Below the pieces are notes generated by a model. The model was not told the DNA's origin. It was given only the letters and a program-made list of their open reading frames with translations, and made no database searches. The position numbers were made by a program, and so were the translations under genes. This document shows, piece by piece, positions 35,249-43,488 of a DNA stretch of 64,000 bases; position 1 is the stretch's first letter; each line of letters begins with the position of its first letter. Origin of the DNA: JAHCHG01 sp041745765. GTDB lineage: Bacteria; Acidobacteriota; Blastocatellia; Pyrinomonadales; Pyrinomonadaceae. The stretch is from the NCBI GenBank assembly GCA_041745765.1, contig JBGTIH010000121.1, positions 74,836-138,835 on the forward strand, given 5' to 3'.

Positions 35249-36322
35249 ATGAAAAAAATGAATTTAACAGCAAAGTTTTTGGTAATGTTTTCGTTTGTGT
35301 TTTTGTTCGGTGTAACAGTTTTCGGGCAAAACAGAACGGAAGAATGGTTTGTCGCAGATAAAATGATTGATTGCAAAGGAGTTGCGCTGCAGAAATGTCT
35401 GGTTGTGCGCGAGGTTAATTCGAGCGATTGGAAATATTTTTACGGCACGATTCGCGGTTTAAAGTTTCGGGAAAATTATACGCAAAGAATCCGCGTCCGC
35501 ATTTCGCCGCGCAAAAATGCGCCGCAAGATGTTTCCGTTAATGATTACAGACTTGTCAAAACCGTGAGCCGCAGCCGAACCGACGGAAATACGATTGATG
35601 AAGCGCGAAATCTGATGCAAAATCAAAAATCTCTGGATTTGGCGGAGCGGAAATGGACGGTAACGGAAATCAAAGGCGAAAAAATCGAATCCGGCATAGC
35701 TGTTTTGCAATTTAACGGAAAAGATAAAAGTTTCGGTACAAAAATCTGCAATGGCATCGGCGGAAATTACGAACTAAACGGCTTAAACATTAAATTTACG
35801 GGAATTGTCGGAACAATGATGTATTGCGGAGAACCGCTTCAGCCGATTGAAGATAAATTCAAAAAATCTATCGAAATCGTAACGCGAGGAGAACAAAACG
35901 GTAATGATCTGATGTTTTTTGCAGGCAACAAACCCGTTTTGAAATTAACCGCCGAAACCGCAAATGCAATGAACAAACCGCTTGAAGAAACAAAATGGGC
36001 TTTGCTCGAAATCGGCAATGAAAAGATTCAGTTGAAAGGTCAAATACCTTATTTACAGTTTGGTGATGAGAAAAAGATGTATTCGGGTTTTTCCGGCTGC
36101 AATCGAATGTTTGGAAAATATGAAACAAACGAAAACTCGATAAATTTCAGCGAAGGCGGAATGACGCGGATGGCTTGTCTTGATTCGGAAGTTCAAAAAA
36201 TTGAAACCGGAATGACACAGGCTTTGGGAAAAGTTAATCGCTACGAAATCAAAAACGGCGCGTTGAGTTTGTTTGATGGTGATAAAGTTTTACTTAAACT
36301 GATGTCATTTACCGGAAAATAA
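35249..36322 (+). CDS. Exported DUF4377 plus double META (HslJ-like) domain protein
   Basis: The 357-residue protein has a signal peptide (FLVMFSFVFLFGVTVFGQ). An N-terminal DUF4377-like domain (CLVVREVNSSDWKYFYGTI, NYTQRIRVRI) is followed by two META domains: residues about 130-230 (KWTVTEIKGEKI, ICNGIGGNYELNG, MMYCGE) and 240-355 (KWALLEIGNEKI, GFSGCNRMFGKYE, TRMACLD). META proteins of the HslJ type are periplasmic or outer-membrane proteins tied to stress and drug tolerance. Cys pairs in each META domain are conserved. The stop overlaps the next start by one base (TAATG), so the two genes are coupled. Confidence 0.85.
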   Translation: MKKMNLTAKFLVMFSFVFLFGVTVFGQNRTEEWFVADKMIDCKGVALQKCLVVREVNSSDWKYFYGTIRGLKFRENYTQRIRVRISPRKNAPQDVSVNDYRLVKTVSRSRTDGNTIDEARNLMQNQKSLDLAERKWTVTEIKGEKIESGIAVLQFNGKDKSFGTKICNGIGGNYELNGLNIKFTGIVGTMMYCGEPLQPIEDKFKKSIEIVTRGEQNGNDLMFFAGNKPVLKLTAETANAMNKPLEETKWALLEIGNEKIQLKGQIPYLQFGDEKKMYSGFSGCNRMFGKYETNENSINFSEGGMTRMACLDSEVQKIETGMTQALGKVNRYEIKNGALSLFDGDKVLLKLMSFTGK

Positions 36323-36954
36323 TGAGCGACAAGAAAATGTATAAAGAGCGCGGGTTTGCAAATCGTGTCGGTTTCGGCACAAGCCCCGCGCTTTTGATTG
36401 TTGATTTTATCAACGCTTTTACGGATGTTTCGTGTCCGCTCGGTTCGGACTTGGACAAGGAAGTTGCGGCAACGAAACAGATTTTGGAAAGTTTTCGCGG
36501 TCAAAATTTGCCTGTTCATTTTACGACAACGGCTTATGACGAAGCGTTTATTTCAGCCGGAGTTTTTATCAAAAAAGTTCCGAGTCTGGCGCATCTGAAA
36601 ACGGGTACGCCTTTGATTGAAATTGACGGGAGAATAAAGCCGAAACCGGGCGAGGTTGTTTGGACAAAACAATATGCTTCGGCTTTTTTCGGGACGGCTC
36701 TGGCAGCAGCTTTGACCGCGCAAAAGGTTGATACACTTATAATTACAGGCTGCACGACTTCGGGTTGTGTTCGTGCTTCGGCGGTTGATTCGTGTCAACA
36801 CGGCTTTCGGACAATCGTTGTCGAAGAATGCGTCGGCGACAGATCGCAAAATGCTCACGAAGCAAATTTGTTTGATTTAAACGCGAAATATGCCGATGTC
36901 GTTAGTTTGGAAGAATCCGAAGAATATCTTTGGAAAAATTCAATTCCGTTTTGA
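36322..36954 (+). CDS. Isochorismatase-family cysteine amidohydrolase (N-carbamoylsarcosine amidase-like)
   Basis: The 210-residue cysteine hydrolase has the full triad visible: Asp28 (LLIVDFINAF), Lys116 (VVWTKQYASAFFGT) and Cys149 in ITGCTTSGCVRASAVDS. The TTSGC context and the N-terminus match the carbamoylsarcosine/maleamate amidase branch more than isochorismatases. It would remove ammonia or carbamoyl groups from small amides in the cytoplasm. It is coupled by TAATG to the META gene but fits better with the cyclic amide catabolic genes downstream (dihydropyrimidinase, HyuA). The substrate is not determined. Confidence 0.88.
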   Translation: MSDKKMYKERGFANRVGFGTSPALLIVDFINAFTDVSCPLGSDLDKEVAATKQILESFRGQNLPVHFTTTAYDEAFISAGVFIKKVPSLAHLKTGTPLIEIDGRIKPKPGEVVWTKQYASAFFGTALAAALTAQKVDTLIITGCTTSGCVRASAVDSCQHGFRTIVVEECVGDRSQNAHEANLFDLNAKYADVVSLEESEEYLWKNSIPF

Positions 36955-37085
36955 AAAATTATTCATTAAAGACGGTGTTTCGGAATAAGTCAAAATTTCT
37001 TCCTTCAAATATCAGATGCGGAATCGCCGAAATCAAGAAAAAGAAAAAATCCAATTAGCATTAGCCCAAATTTTCGTTGTATTTT

Positions 37086-37607
37086 ATGTCAATGAATTTA
37101 ACGATTCGACGCACGACAATTTCCGATGTCAGCATTATCTCCGCGCTCGGCATAACGACCTGTTACGAAGCCTATTTTGAGCTTGATCCTTCAAAAGATT
37201 TAGCGGAATACTGCGTTAATTTTTTTAGTTTAGAGCAAATTACAGCAGAGTTTGAAGACAAAAATTCGACATTTTTGATTGCCGAATTGAATGGCAAAGC
37301 AGTCGGCTATGCAAAGCTGCGCGAAGGCAAAATTATCGAATGTTTAAAAAATAAAAACATCATTGAAGTTCAGCGGATTTACATTTTGGAAAAGATGAAA
37401 GGCAAAAATCTCGGCAAAACATTGATGAAAAAATGCTTTGAAATCGGCAAAGAAAAAGGACGTGAAATTATTTGGCTCGGAGTTTGGGACAAAAATATCG
37501 CGGCGCAAAAGTTTTATGAAAAAATCGGAATGAAAAATATCGGTTTGATTGATTTTTCCGACGGCAAAAATCAATTTATCAACTTTGTTTTTGCGAAAGA
37601 ATTATAA
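37086..37607 (+). CDS. GNAT-family N-acetyltransferase
   Basis: The GNAT protein of about 173 residues has a C-terminal acetyl-CoA core: FLIAELNGKAVGYAKLREG (beta4 region), then VQRIYILEKMKGKNLGKTLM with a Q/R-x2-G-x-G/A-type loop (GKNLGK), and IIWLGVWDKNIAAQKFYEKI (typical beta5/alpha4). The substrate is unknown. Three in-frame starts are possible (TTG 37077, ATG 37086, ATG 37092); I use 37086, without a clear ribosome site. The next gene starts immediately at 37608. Confidence 0.88.
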   Translation: MSMNLTIRRTTISDVSIISALGITTCYEAYFELDPSKDLAEYCVNFFSLEQITAEFEDKNSTFLIAELNGKAVGYAKLREGKIIECLKNKNIIEVQRIYILEKMKGKNLGKTLMKKCFEIGKEKGREIIWLGVWDKNIAAQKFYEKIGMKNIGLIDFSDGKNQFINFVFAKEL

Positions 37608-38009
37608 ATGGAAATTATAGGAAAAGATTACGCAGTTCAAAAGTTCGGTGAAAAAGTTTCGGGCGAAGTATTGTCATTTCGAGGAATGATAACAGTCGCT
37701 TACGAATTCAATCGAATTGTCGGACCGAGAAATATTTACGCAAAGGTCATTATTTCAGCTTCAAATTCAGAGGATTTTTATTTCAAATCAGAAGCCGTGT
37801 GGAAATCGGAAGATTATTCAAAAATAGTTCTTGATGGATTGTTAGATGTTTTGGTAAATCGAAGTCCAACACCGATTTTGAACGGAAGTTTTATTTTGCA
37901 AGAGATTTGTTGGGATGAAATTGGGTCGTGCAAATCTGCATTTTACTCTGCTTCTGTAATGGCAACAATTGGAATTTTACAAGAAACCGGAAACTTGAAC
38001 TTGCTCTAA
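37608..38009 (+). CDS. Hypothetical protein, possible stand-alone EF-G domain IV-like fold
   Basis: This 133-residue protein has no assured family. The sequence order FRGMITVAYEFN, IYAKVIISAS, FKSEAVWKSEDYSKIVLDG and GSFILQEICWDEIG, then SAFYSASVMATIGILQ, resembles the strand-helix order of elongation factor G domain IV (ribosomal S5 domain 2-like), where a final AF-x2-A helix packs on the sheet. No GTPase domain is present. It begins right after the GNAT gene with no gap and ends 6 bases before the CoA-transferase gene. The annotation is tentative; it may simply be a small conserved protein. Confidence 0.5.
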   Translation: MEIIGKDYAVQKFGEKVSGEVLSFRGMITVAYEFNRIVGPRNIYAKVIISASNSEDFYFKSEAVWKSEDYSKIVLDGLLDVLVNRSPTPILNGSFILQEICWDEIGSCKSAFYSASVMATIGILQETGNLNLL

Positions 38010-38015
38010 AAATTT

Positions 38016-39212
38016 ATGACAGACAGACCACTTAAAGGTTTAAAAGTTTTGGAAATGGGGCAGCTTCTCGCGGGACCGTTTTGCGGTTCGATGCTTGCCG
38101 GGTTTGGTGCGGAAGTTATTAAAATCGAGAAACCGAAAACGGGCGATCCGCTTCGCATTTGGCGAAAACTCTATAAGGGAACTTCGCTGTGGTGGCTTTC
38201 GATGGGGCGCAATAAAAAGTCAATCACGCTCGATATGACAAGCCCGAAAGGTCAGGAAATTGCCAAAAAACTCGCGGCAAAAGTTGATATTCTGATCGAA
38301 AATTTCAAACCCGGAACGATGGAAAAATGGGGAATGAGTTTTGAAGAACTCAAAAAAATCAACAGAGGTTTAATAATGGTGCGCGTTTCGGGTTGGGGGC
38401 AAACCGGACCGTATTCGTCGCGTCCGGGTTATGCAAATGTTGCTGAAGGTGTCGGCGGAATGCGCTATACATCGGGCTATCCAGACCGTCCGCCGGTTCG
38501 TACCGGAACGTCAATCGGCGATACTCTGGCGGGAATTCACGCGGCTTTGGGCGCGTTGACGGCAGTTTATCATCGGGACGTGAACGGCGGCGAAGGACAG
38601 ATGGTTGACGTAGCGATTTATGAATCAATTTTCAATATGATGGAATCAACCCTTGCCGAATATGACAAACTCGGACATATCCGCGAGCGTCAAGGCGCGA
38701 AACTCGAAGGCATCGTGCCGACTTCGACTTATCCGACAAGCGATGAAAAATTTATCATCATCGGCGGCAACGGCGATTCGATTTTTCGACGTTTAATGAA
38801 AGCCGTCGGGCGAGCCGATTTAGCAGAACACCCGGAAATGCAGGATAACGCCGGACGCGTAACACACGAAGCCGAAATTGATCAGGCAATCACCGATTGG
38901 ACGCTGACTAAAACATACGATGAGGCTTACGCGGAAATCTTAAAAGCCGAAGTTCCGTGCGGACCTGTCTATTCAATCGCCGACATTATAAAAGATGAGC
39001 AATATAATGCGCGCGGAATTTTTGAAACAGTCGAAATTGAAGCAGGTGACACTGTGAAAATTCCCGCTGTCTTACCGTTTTTATCAGAAACACCGGGCGG
39101 CACGGATTGGGTCGGTCCGAAATTAGGTGAACACAACGAAGAAATTTTTCGCGGATTTTTGGAAATGTCGCAAGGTGAATATGAAGATTTAAAGGCAAAC
39201 GAGATTATTTAG
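38016..39212 (+). CDS. Family III CoA-transferase (CaiB/BaiF)
   Basis: The 398-residue enzyme of the CaiB/BaiF family swaps CoA between acyl-CoA donors and free acids. Marks are LKVLEMGQLLAGPFCGSML, GAEVIKIEKPKTGDPLR, SLWWLSMGRNKKSITLDM, and LIENFKPGTMEKWGMSFEEL with the conserved NFKPG loop. VAEGVGGMRYTSGYPDRPP and DVAIYESIFNMMEST follow; the aspartate of MVDVAIYES corresponds to the catalytic Asp that forms the acyl-enzyme. The length is normal. It lies in the catabolic region with two acid-processing enzymes and an MFS carrier; the substrate is unknown. Confidence 0.95.
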   Translation: MTDRPLKGLKVLEMGQLLAGPFCGSMLAGFGAEVIKIEKPKTGDPLRIWRKLYKGTSLWWLSMGRNKKSITLDMTSPKGQEIAKKLAAKVDILIENFKPGTMEKWGMSFEELKKINRGLIMVRVSGWGQTGPYSSRPGYANVAEGVGGMRYTSGYPDRPPVRTGTSIGDTLAGIHAALGALTAVYHRDVNGGEGQMVDVAIYESIFNMMESTLAEYDKLGHIRERQGAKLEGIVPTSTYPTSDEKFIIIGGNGDSIFRRLMKAVGRADLAEHPEMQDNAGRVTHEAEIDQAITDWTLTKTYDEAYAEILKAEVPCGPVYSIADIIKDEQYNARGIFETVEIEAGDTVKIPAVLPFLSETPGGTDWVGPKLGEHNEEIFRGFLEMSQGEYEDLKANEII

Positions 39213-39227
39213 TTGCTATCAAAAATT

Positions 39228-39653
39228 ATGGAAACTTCACTATTAATCGAGGCAAGCGAGGATCATTTTCGCGCAATTTCAAAAAAAGAAACTGCCCGGA
39301 TTATTGAGCTTTACGCCGAATCGGAAGATTTACTGGTTTTCGTCGAAGGTCCGCGCTGGGCGACGCTCGGTTTTGAAAATGTTGCGAAAGGTTGGCGCGA
39401 TTTTTGTGCTTCGGCGATTACTTTGAAAAAATGCGTCTGGGCAGAAAATCTGCGCTCGAAAATCGTCGGCAAGATGGGTTTTGTTGGCGGAATTGTCGAA
39501 TTAACTGTTGAAATAAATGATGTTATAAAAACAATCCGTTTTCGTGGAACTTTCATTTTTGAGAATCAAAACGGCGTTTGGAAAATCGTTCACGAACATT
39601 TTTCACAGCCCGCCGAAAACCCTTACGGAATCGGTGATTGGTTGAAAAAATAA
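39228..39653 (+). CDS. SnoaL/DUF4440-like (NTF2-fold) protein
   Basis: This protein of about 141 residues has an NTF2-like cone fold order: helix with HFRAISKKETARIIELYA, strands DLLVFVEGPRWATLGFENVAKGW (a common SnoaL/DUF4440 pattern), then RGTFIFENQNGVWKIVHEHFS, the closing strand seen in ketosteroid-isomerase-like proteins. It may bind or isomerise a small molecule. I use the ATG at 39228; an in-frame TTG at 39213 lies directly after the CoA-transferase stop. A heptamer hairpin starts at the base after its stop codon. Confidence 0.78.
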   Translation: METSLLIEASEDHFRAISKKETARIIELYAESEDLLVFVEGPRWATLGFENVAKGWRDFCASAITLKKCVWAENLRSKIVGKMGFVGGIVELTVEINDVIKTIRFRGTFIFENQNGVWKIVHEHFSQPAENPYGIGDWLKK

Positions 39654-39706
39654 GTTCCAAGTTCCAAGTTTCAAGTTCCAAGTTTGTGCTAATCAACTTG
39701 GAACTT
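39654..39706. repeat. Heptamer tandem repeat with terminator-like hairpin
   Basis: Four 7-base units (GTTCCAA, GTTCCAA, GTTTCAA, GTTCCAA) start directly after the stop codon of the NTF2-like gene. The end of the tract pairs perfectly over 12 bases (39673-39684 with 39695-39706, loop 10). It sits between convergent genes and could stop transcription from either side, although there is no strong U-tract. Confidence 0.88.
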
Positions 39707-39713
39707 AAAATGT

Positions 39714-40013
39714 TTATTCAGGAACGACTTTTATCCATTCCCATATTTTGTAAATGTAAATTCCTTCAATGACAAACGGGTCGGCATCGGCTAGTTTTCG
39801 CGCTTCGTCTTCAGATTCTGCGGCGAAAACATAACAACCCGCACCGAGTTCGTTATCGGTTTGGTTGGCAAAAGGTCCTGCCAATAAGCATTTTCCTTCC
39901 ACGCCGAGTTTTTTGAAATAAGCCGTGTGCGCTTGAAGTATTGGTAAAACTTTTTCAGTTGTATATTCTTCGCGTTTCGGTGTTTTTTGAATTATAAAAA
40001 AGAAATGCTTCAT
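39714..40013 (-). CDS. YCII-related domain protein
   Basis: This 99-residue member of the YciI-like (YCII) family has the dimeric alpha/beta fold seen in FIIQKTPKREEYTTEKVLP, LQAHTAYFKKLGVEGKCLLA and AGPFANQ, followed by GCYVFAAESEDEARKLADADPFV, the most typical block. The conserved His/Asp pair of YciI is represented by H29 and D78-like positions. The role is small-molecule binding or hydrolysis and is usually unknown. It lies 6 bases downstream of the MFS gene, so it is probably cotranscribed with it. Confidence 0.85.
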   Translation of the reverse strand: MKHFFFIIQKTPKREEYTTEKVLPILQAHTAYFKKLGVEGKCLLAGPFANQTDNELGAGCYVFAAESEDEARKLADADPFVIEGIYIYKIWEWIKVVPE

Positions 40014-40019
40014 AATTTT

Positions 40020-41330
40020 CTAAATAGTCGCCGGTTCAATTTCCTTTTTCGGCGCGAAGAAATTCAGCGCAACGACACAAGCCAAAGAAATTCCCGCCGC
40101 AATCGTTACACCGTAAAAAGCGGTTGTATAATCGCCGCCCGCTGCGCTTGCCAATCGTCCGGTGATGACCGAACCGATAAAACCGCCGAAAGTTTCAATG
40201 ACGGTTAGAACGCCCAAGATTTTTCCGATATCGCGCAAACCGAAAAATTCGACGGCGAGCAATTGAATCAAAACGAACGTGCCGCCGTAACCCAAACCGA
40301 ACGGCAGAAGAAACCAAAAAATCGTGCTTGCCGTTAAAAATCCGAGTAACATAAAAGTTGCCAGAAACATCACGCCGCAGCAGATCAGCATCACACGCAC
40401 GGTCGGCAATTTGTCGGACAAAAAGCCGAACAGAAATTTTCCGCCGACACTTGTTACGAAAAGCATACTTTGCGCGAGAGCGGCTTGATCGGGAGTTGCG
40501 CCGATTCGCGGCGTTTGTATATGCAGAATAAACTGCTGACTCGTTGTAAAAATCGGATAAAAAATCGCCATCGCGCAGAGGCTTAAAATCCAAAAATACG
40601 AAGTTTTCATCGCTTCGCCTAAAGTCATTCCGTCCGGCGTTTTCGGATTTCGGGTTTCGGATTTCGGATTTTCAACTTTCGTATTCGATTTGTCACCATC
40701 AAAATTTTCGCCGATGTCCGAGGCGCGATCTTTGACCAGCAGTAAAACTGCCGGAATTAAAATAAACCAGACAATCGAACTGACCATAAGCATCGCCGTC
40801 CGCCAACCGTAATTAGCGATCAGCGGGCGCGAAATAACCGGAATTAGTGCGCCGCCGAAACTCGTTCCCGTCAAAACGATGCCCATTGCCAAACCGCGTT
40901 TGCGCCGAAACCAGTTGGCGATTAAAACCGTTTGCACCATTACGCCGACAAGTCCGAGCGAAAGCCCTAAAAGCGAATGCGACAGATAAACTTGCCACGG
41001 TGCGCCCGCTTGCGAATAAAAAGCGAGTCCGCCGCCGAGTGTTAAACATCCGGTGAACATCAGCCATTTTAAGCTGTATTTTTGAATCAAAATGCCGACA
41101 ATGAGCGAAAAAATTCCGGCAAGCAAAAACGTCAATCCGGCGGCAAGTCCCGTTACCGAATCTTTGGTTTGCATCGTAACTGTGCCGAGCTTCAGCAAAT
41201 CTTCCTGAATCGGTTTATAAAAAACCGGAATTCCGCCGATTGAAAGTCCGTTACTGATGAGCAAGGCAAGTGTTGAAATGCCGACGATGATCCAGCCGTA
41301 AAAGAATTTATTTTTTTTCGTTTCGGTCAT
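40020..41330 (-). CDS. MFS transporter, OFA/monocarboxylate type
   Basis: The 436-residue transporter has 12 predicted membrane spans. FFYGWIIVGISTLALL at the start, GLAAGLTFLLAGIFSLIVG, then ANWFRRKRGLAMGIVLTGTS and LIPVISRPLIANYGWRTAML are typical of the oxalate/formate antiporter and monocarboxylate porter families. It probably exchanges small carboxylates. The cytoplasmic loop after span 6 (residues about 218-230) reads VENPKSETRNPKTP and is encoded by 7-base tandem repeats, an insert not expected in the family. It is likely part of the catabolic cluster. Confidence 0.9.
   Translation of the reverse strand: MTETKKNKFFYGWIIVGISTLALLISNGLSIGGIPVFYKPIQEDLLKLGTVTMQTKDSVTGLAAGLTFLLAGIFSLIVGILIQKYSLKWLMFTGCLTLGGGLAFYSQAGAPWQVYLSHSLLGLSLGLVGVMVQTVLIANWFRRKRGLAMGIVLTGTSFGGALIPVISRPLIANYGWRTAMLMVSSIVWFILIPAVLLLVKDRASDIGENFDGDKSNTKVENPKSETRNPKTPDGMTLGEAMKTSYFWILSLCAMAIFYPIFTTSQQFILHIQTPRIGATPDQAALAQSMLFVTSVGGKFLFGFLSDKLPTVRVMLICCGVMFLATFMLLGFLTASTIFWFLLPFGLGYGGTFVLIQLLAVEFFGLRDIGKILGVLTVIETFGGFIGSVITGRLASAAGGDYTTAFYGVTIAAGISLACVVALNFFAPKKEIEPATI
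40641..40675. repeat. Heptamer tandem repeat inside the MFS gene
   Basis: TTTCGGA, TTTCGGG, TTTCGGA, TTTCGGA and TTTTCAA run in 7-base register within the coding sequence of the MFS transporter. The repeat translates (minus strand) to the NPKSETRNPK segment of the central cytoplasmic loop, and the frame stays open. Confidence 0.88.
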
Positions 41331-41463
41331 TTTTTTTGATTTTCTTGTTTGATTTTTTTTTAATTATTTCCGAACTTTGCAACGCCACGGTCAATTCCCA
41401 AAGCTGATTTAGTGCTTCCATTCGCTGCGTTACGGCTTCGGGCGACATATCAACTTTCATCAT
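41308..41463 (-). CDS. Small 51-residue protein paired with nucleotidyltransferase
   Basis: The ORF encodes a short protein starting MMKVDMSPEAVTQRMEALNQ, then LWELTVALQSS, and a Lys-rich end. Its ATG overlaps the end of the nucleotidyltransferase gene by 14 bases and its stop lies 23 bases inside the MFS start, so it is tightly coupled on both sides. Short proteins with a VT-x-R-x3-L-x-L-L/W-EL pattern accompany minimal nucleotidyltransferases, suggesting a partner, but I know no proven role. Overlap at both ends and good helix content support it being real. Confidence 0.55.
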   Translation of the reverse strand: MMKVDMSPEAVTQRMEALNQLWELTVALQSSEIIKKKSNKKIKKNDRNEKK

Positions 41464-41917
41464 TTTCACCCCGCAAATACTTCAAATCAATTAAGTCCTT
41501 GTCACGTCCGCTGATTTCCTTCATTATAATCATTCCCTCACGCGAAACTATCCAGTATTCACCTTTGTTCCATTTTGCTTTTTGCCGATTTTCCCAAACA
41601 TCTTTTAAGGCATCGGTTACGAGCAAAAAATCAAGTGTGATTAAAACTTTTGTTTTTTTATCAATTTTTGAAATACGTCGGATTTTAATTTTTCCGTCAT
41701 CAAAATTAAGCGGTAACCCCTCGACATCGTAGCCGAGATTTTGGGCGATTTTCCAAACAACTTCTAAATTCTCCGACAAAATCAGCAAATCAATGTCGAG
41801 CGTGGCTCTCGGATAACCGTGAATCGCCATCGCCCAACCGCCGCAAACCGCGTAATCAATTTTTTTGCGGTTAAGCGTTTCGGTTAAATTTACAAATTCT
41901 TCCAACAAGCTCGACAT
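41450..41917 (-). CDS. Minimal nucleotidyltransferase (AbiEii/DUF6036-like)
   Basis: The 155-residue protein has the NTase-fold core: VCGGWAMAIHGYPRATLDIDLLIL (the Gly-Gly/Ser loop with the D-x-D pair at about residues 40-42). It lacks other domains. Such proteins resemble AbiEii toxins and minimal NTases that act with a small helical partner. The overlapping 51-residue gene downstream would be that partner. It may be a toxin-antitoxin-like or RNA-modifying pair; it is not clearly linked to the neighbouring catabolic genes. Confidence 0.78.
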   Translation of the reverse strand: MSSLLEEFVNLTETLNRKKIDYAVCGGWAMAIHGYPRATLDIDLLILSENLEVVWKIAQNLGYDVEGLPLNFDDGKIKIRRISKIDKKTKVLITLDFLLVTDALKDVWENRQKAKWNKGEYWIVSREGMIIMKEISGRDKDLIDLKYLRGENDES

Positions 41918-41947
41918 AATTTTTTACTGCCGGATGCCTTTTGCCGA

Positions 41948-43399
41948 CTAATGCAAAGCAGTCGGACGTTTGATGAATTCGCCGCGTTTTTCTTCCGTAA
42001 CTTTGCCGTTATCGAACATCACGCGACCGCGAATAATTGTTTGTGTTGACCAGCCTTTGGTCATAAAACCTTCAAACGGCGTGTGGTTTTGCGCGGACAA
42101 CAGATATTCGGCGCGAATCGGTTTTTCCAAATTCATATCAACAATCGTCAAATCTGCATCCGCGCCGATTGCAATACAGCCTTTGCGCGGGAAAAGTCCG
42201 AAGTTGCGCGCCGGATTTGCGGAAACCAATTCGGCAATTCTGGACAAAGAAACATTGCGTTTATGTGCGCCTTCGCTTAACAAGATCGGATAAAGAATCG
42301 AACTGCCGCCAAAACCCGGAAGCGATTCCCAAACGCCGTTTTGTTTATGTTCTTCGCCGCAACAAGCGTGATCGGAAACGACCGTATCAACGTGTCCGCG
42401 CCGAATTCCTTCCCACAAGAATTCGCTGTGTTCGCGTGTGCGAATCGGCGGATTTACTTTGCCTTTTAAACCGATTCCGCTTTTATCTAATTCTTCGTGG
42501 TCTAAAGCTAAATGATGCAAAGTTGTTTCCAGTTTTATATCGTGATTCGGATAAGTTCGGCGCACATCAATTCCGGCTTGCAGGGCATCGCGGCTCGATA
42601 AATGCAAAAGATTTATCGGACAGCCGGTTGCATCCGCCAAAATCGCGGCTTCGTGAACCGAAAGTTTTTCGGTCAAAGGCGGACGCGCTTCGGAATAGGC
42701 TTTCAGTCCGGTCAATCCTTGCTGTTTGACGCGTTCGATAAAAACGCGAATCAATTCGGGATTTTCGCAATGAAGCGAAAGCGAAATTCGCGCTTTATCT
42801 TTATGTTTTTCAGCCATTTGCGAAATCCGTGTCATCAATTCAAACAAATGCCCCAAATCATAATTTTCCGCCATCGTATAATCCGAACCTTTGGTCGAAT
42901 CGGCGGAAAGCGTGAGAGCTTTGTAAAACATATAAAATTTGAACGAGCCAACGCCCGCATTTTCGACAAGCCATTCAATTTCATCGAGTTGCGGCGTTGC
43001 CATCGGCGCGATGTGATAACAATAATCGGTATAAAAATGACCTTTTGAAAGTTCTATAACTTCGGGAAAAATGTCTTTGTAAAGTCCGGTTTTGTTCAAA
43101 TAATGATGTCCGGTGCGAAAATAGCTGATAATCGTTCCGACTCCGCCGACGAGCGCGGTGCGCGATTCGCTTTCCGCGTCTTCCGAATGCGGACGATAAA
43201 TCCCGACGTGATAATGCGAATCAACCGCCGCCGGAAAAACATATTTACCGTTTGCATCAATAATTTCGGCTGCCTGATTTGCGTCTATTTCATCTGCAAT
43301 CGCCGCAATGCGCCCGTCTTTAATGCCGATTTCGCATTTTACTTCGCCGTGAAAAGGAAAGACAACCGTGCCGTTTTTGATAATCGAATCGTATTTCAT
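41948..43399 (-). CDS. Dihydropyrimidinase / hydantoinase-family cyclic amidohydrolase
   Basis: This 483-residue zinc amidohydrolase opens cyclic amides (dihydropyrimidines, hydantoins or related imides). All metal ligands are visible: H62 and H64 (DSHYHVG), Lys154 for carboxylation (GSFKFYMFYKAL), His210 (SLSLHCENP), His266 (NLLHLSS) and Asp343 (VVSDHACC). The C-terminal beta sandwich has GCIAIGADADLTIVDM. It is closer to dihydropyrimidinase than allantoinase, but the exact substrate is undetermined. It lies 89 bases downstream of a GntR regulator in the same direction. The ATG at 43399 begins with a typical MKYDSIIKNGTVV. Confidence 0.93.
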   Translation of the reverse strand: MKYDSIIKNGTVVFPFHGEVKCEIGIKDGRIAAIADEIDANQAAEIIDANGKYVFPAAVDSHYHVGIYRPHSEDAESESRTALVGGVGTIISYFRTGHHYLNKTGLYKDIFPEVIELSKGHFYTDYCYHIAPMATPQLDEIEWLVENAGVGSFKFYMFYKALTLSADSTKGSDYTMAENYDLGHLFELMTRISQMAEKHKDKARISLSLHCENPELIRVFIERVKQQGLTGLKAYSEARPPLTEKLSVHEAAILADATGCPINLLHLSSRDALQAGIDVRRTYPNHDIKLETTLHHLALDHEELDKSGIGLKGKVNPPIRTREHSEFLWEGIRRGHVDTVVSDHACCGEEHKQNGVWESLPGFGGSSILYPILLSEGAHKRNVSLSRIAELVSANPARNFGLFPRKGCIAIGADADLTIVDMNLEKPIRAEYLLSAQNHTPFEGFMTKGWSTQTIIRGRVMFDNGKVTEEKRGEFIKRPTALH

Positions 43400-43488
43400 A
43401 GATTTTTATTAGCCACGAAATTACACGAACAAAACACGAAACAAACAGATTAAAAAACTTCGTGAAAATTTCGCGTAATTTTGGGGTT

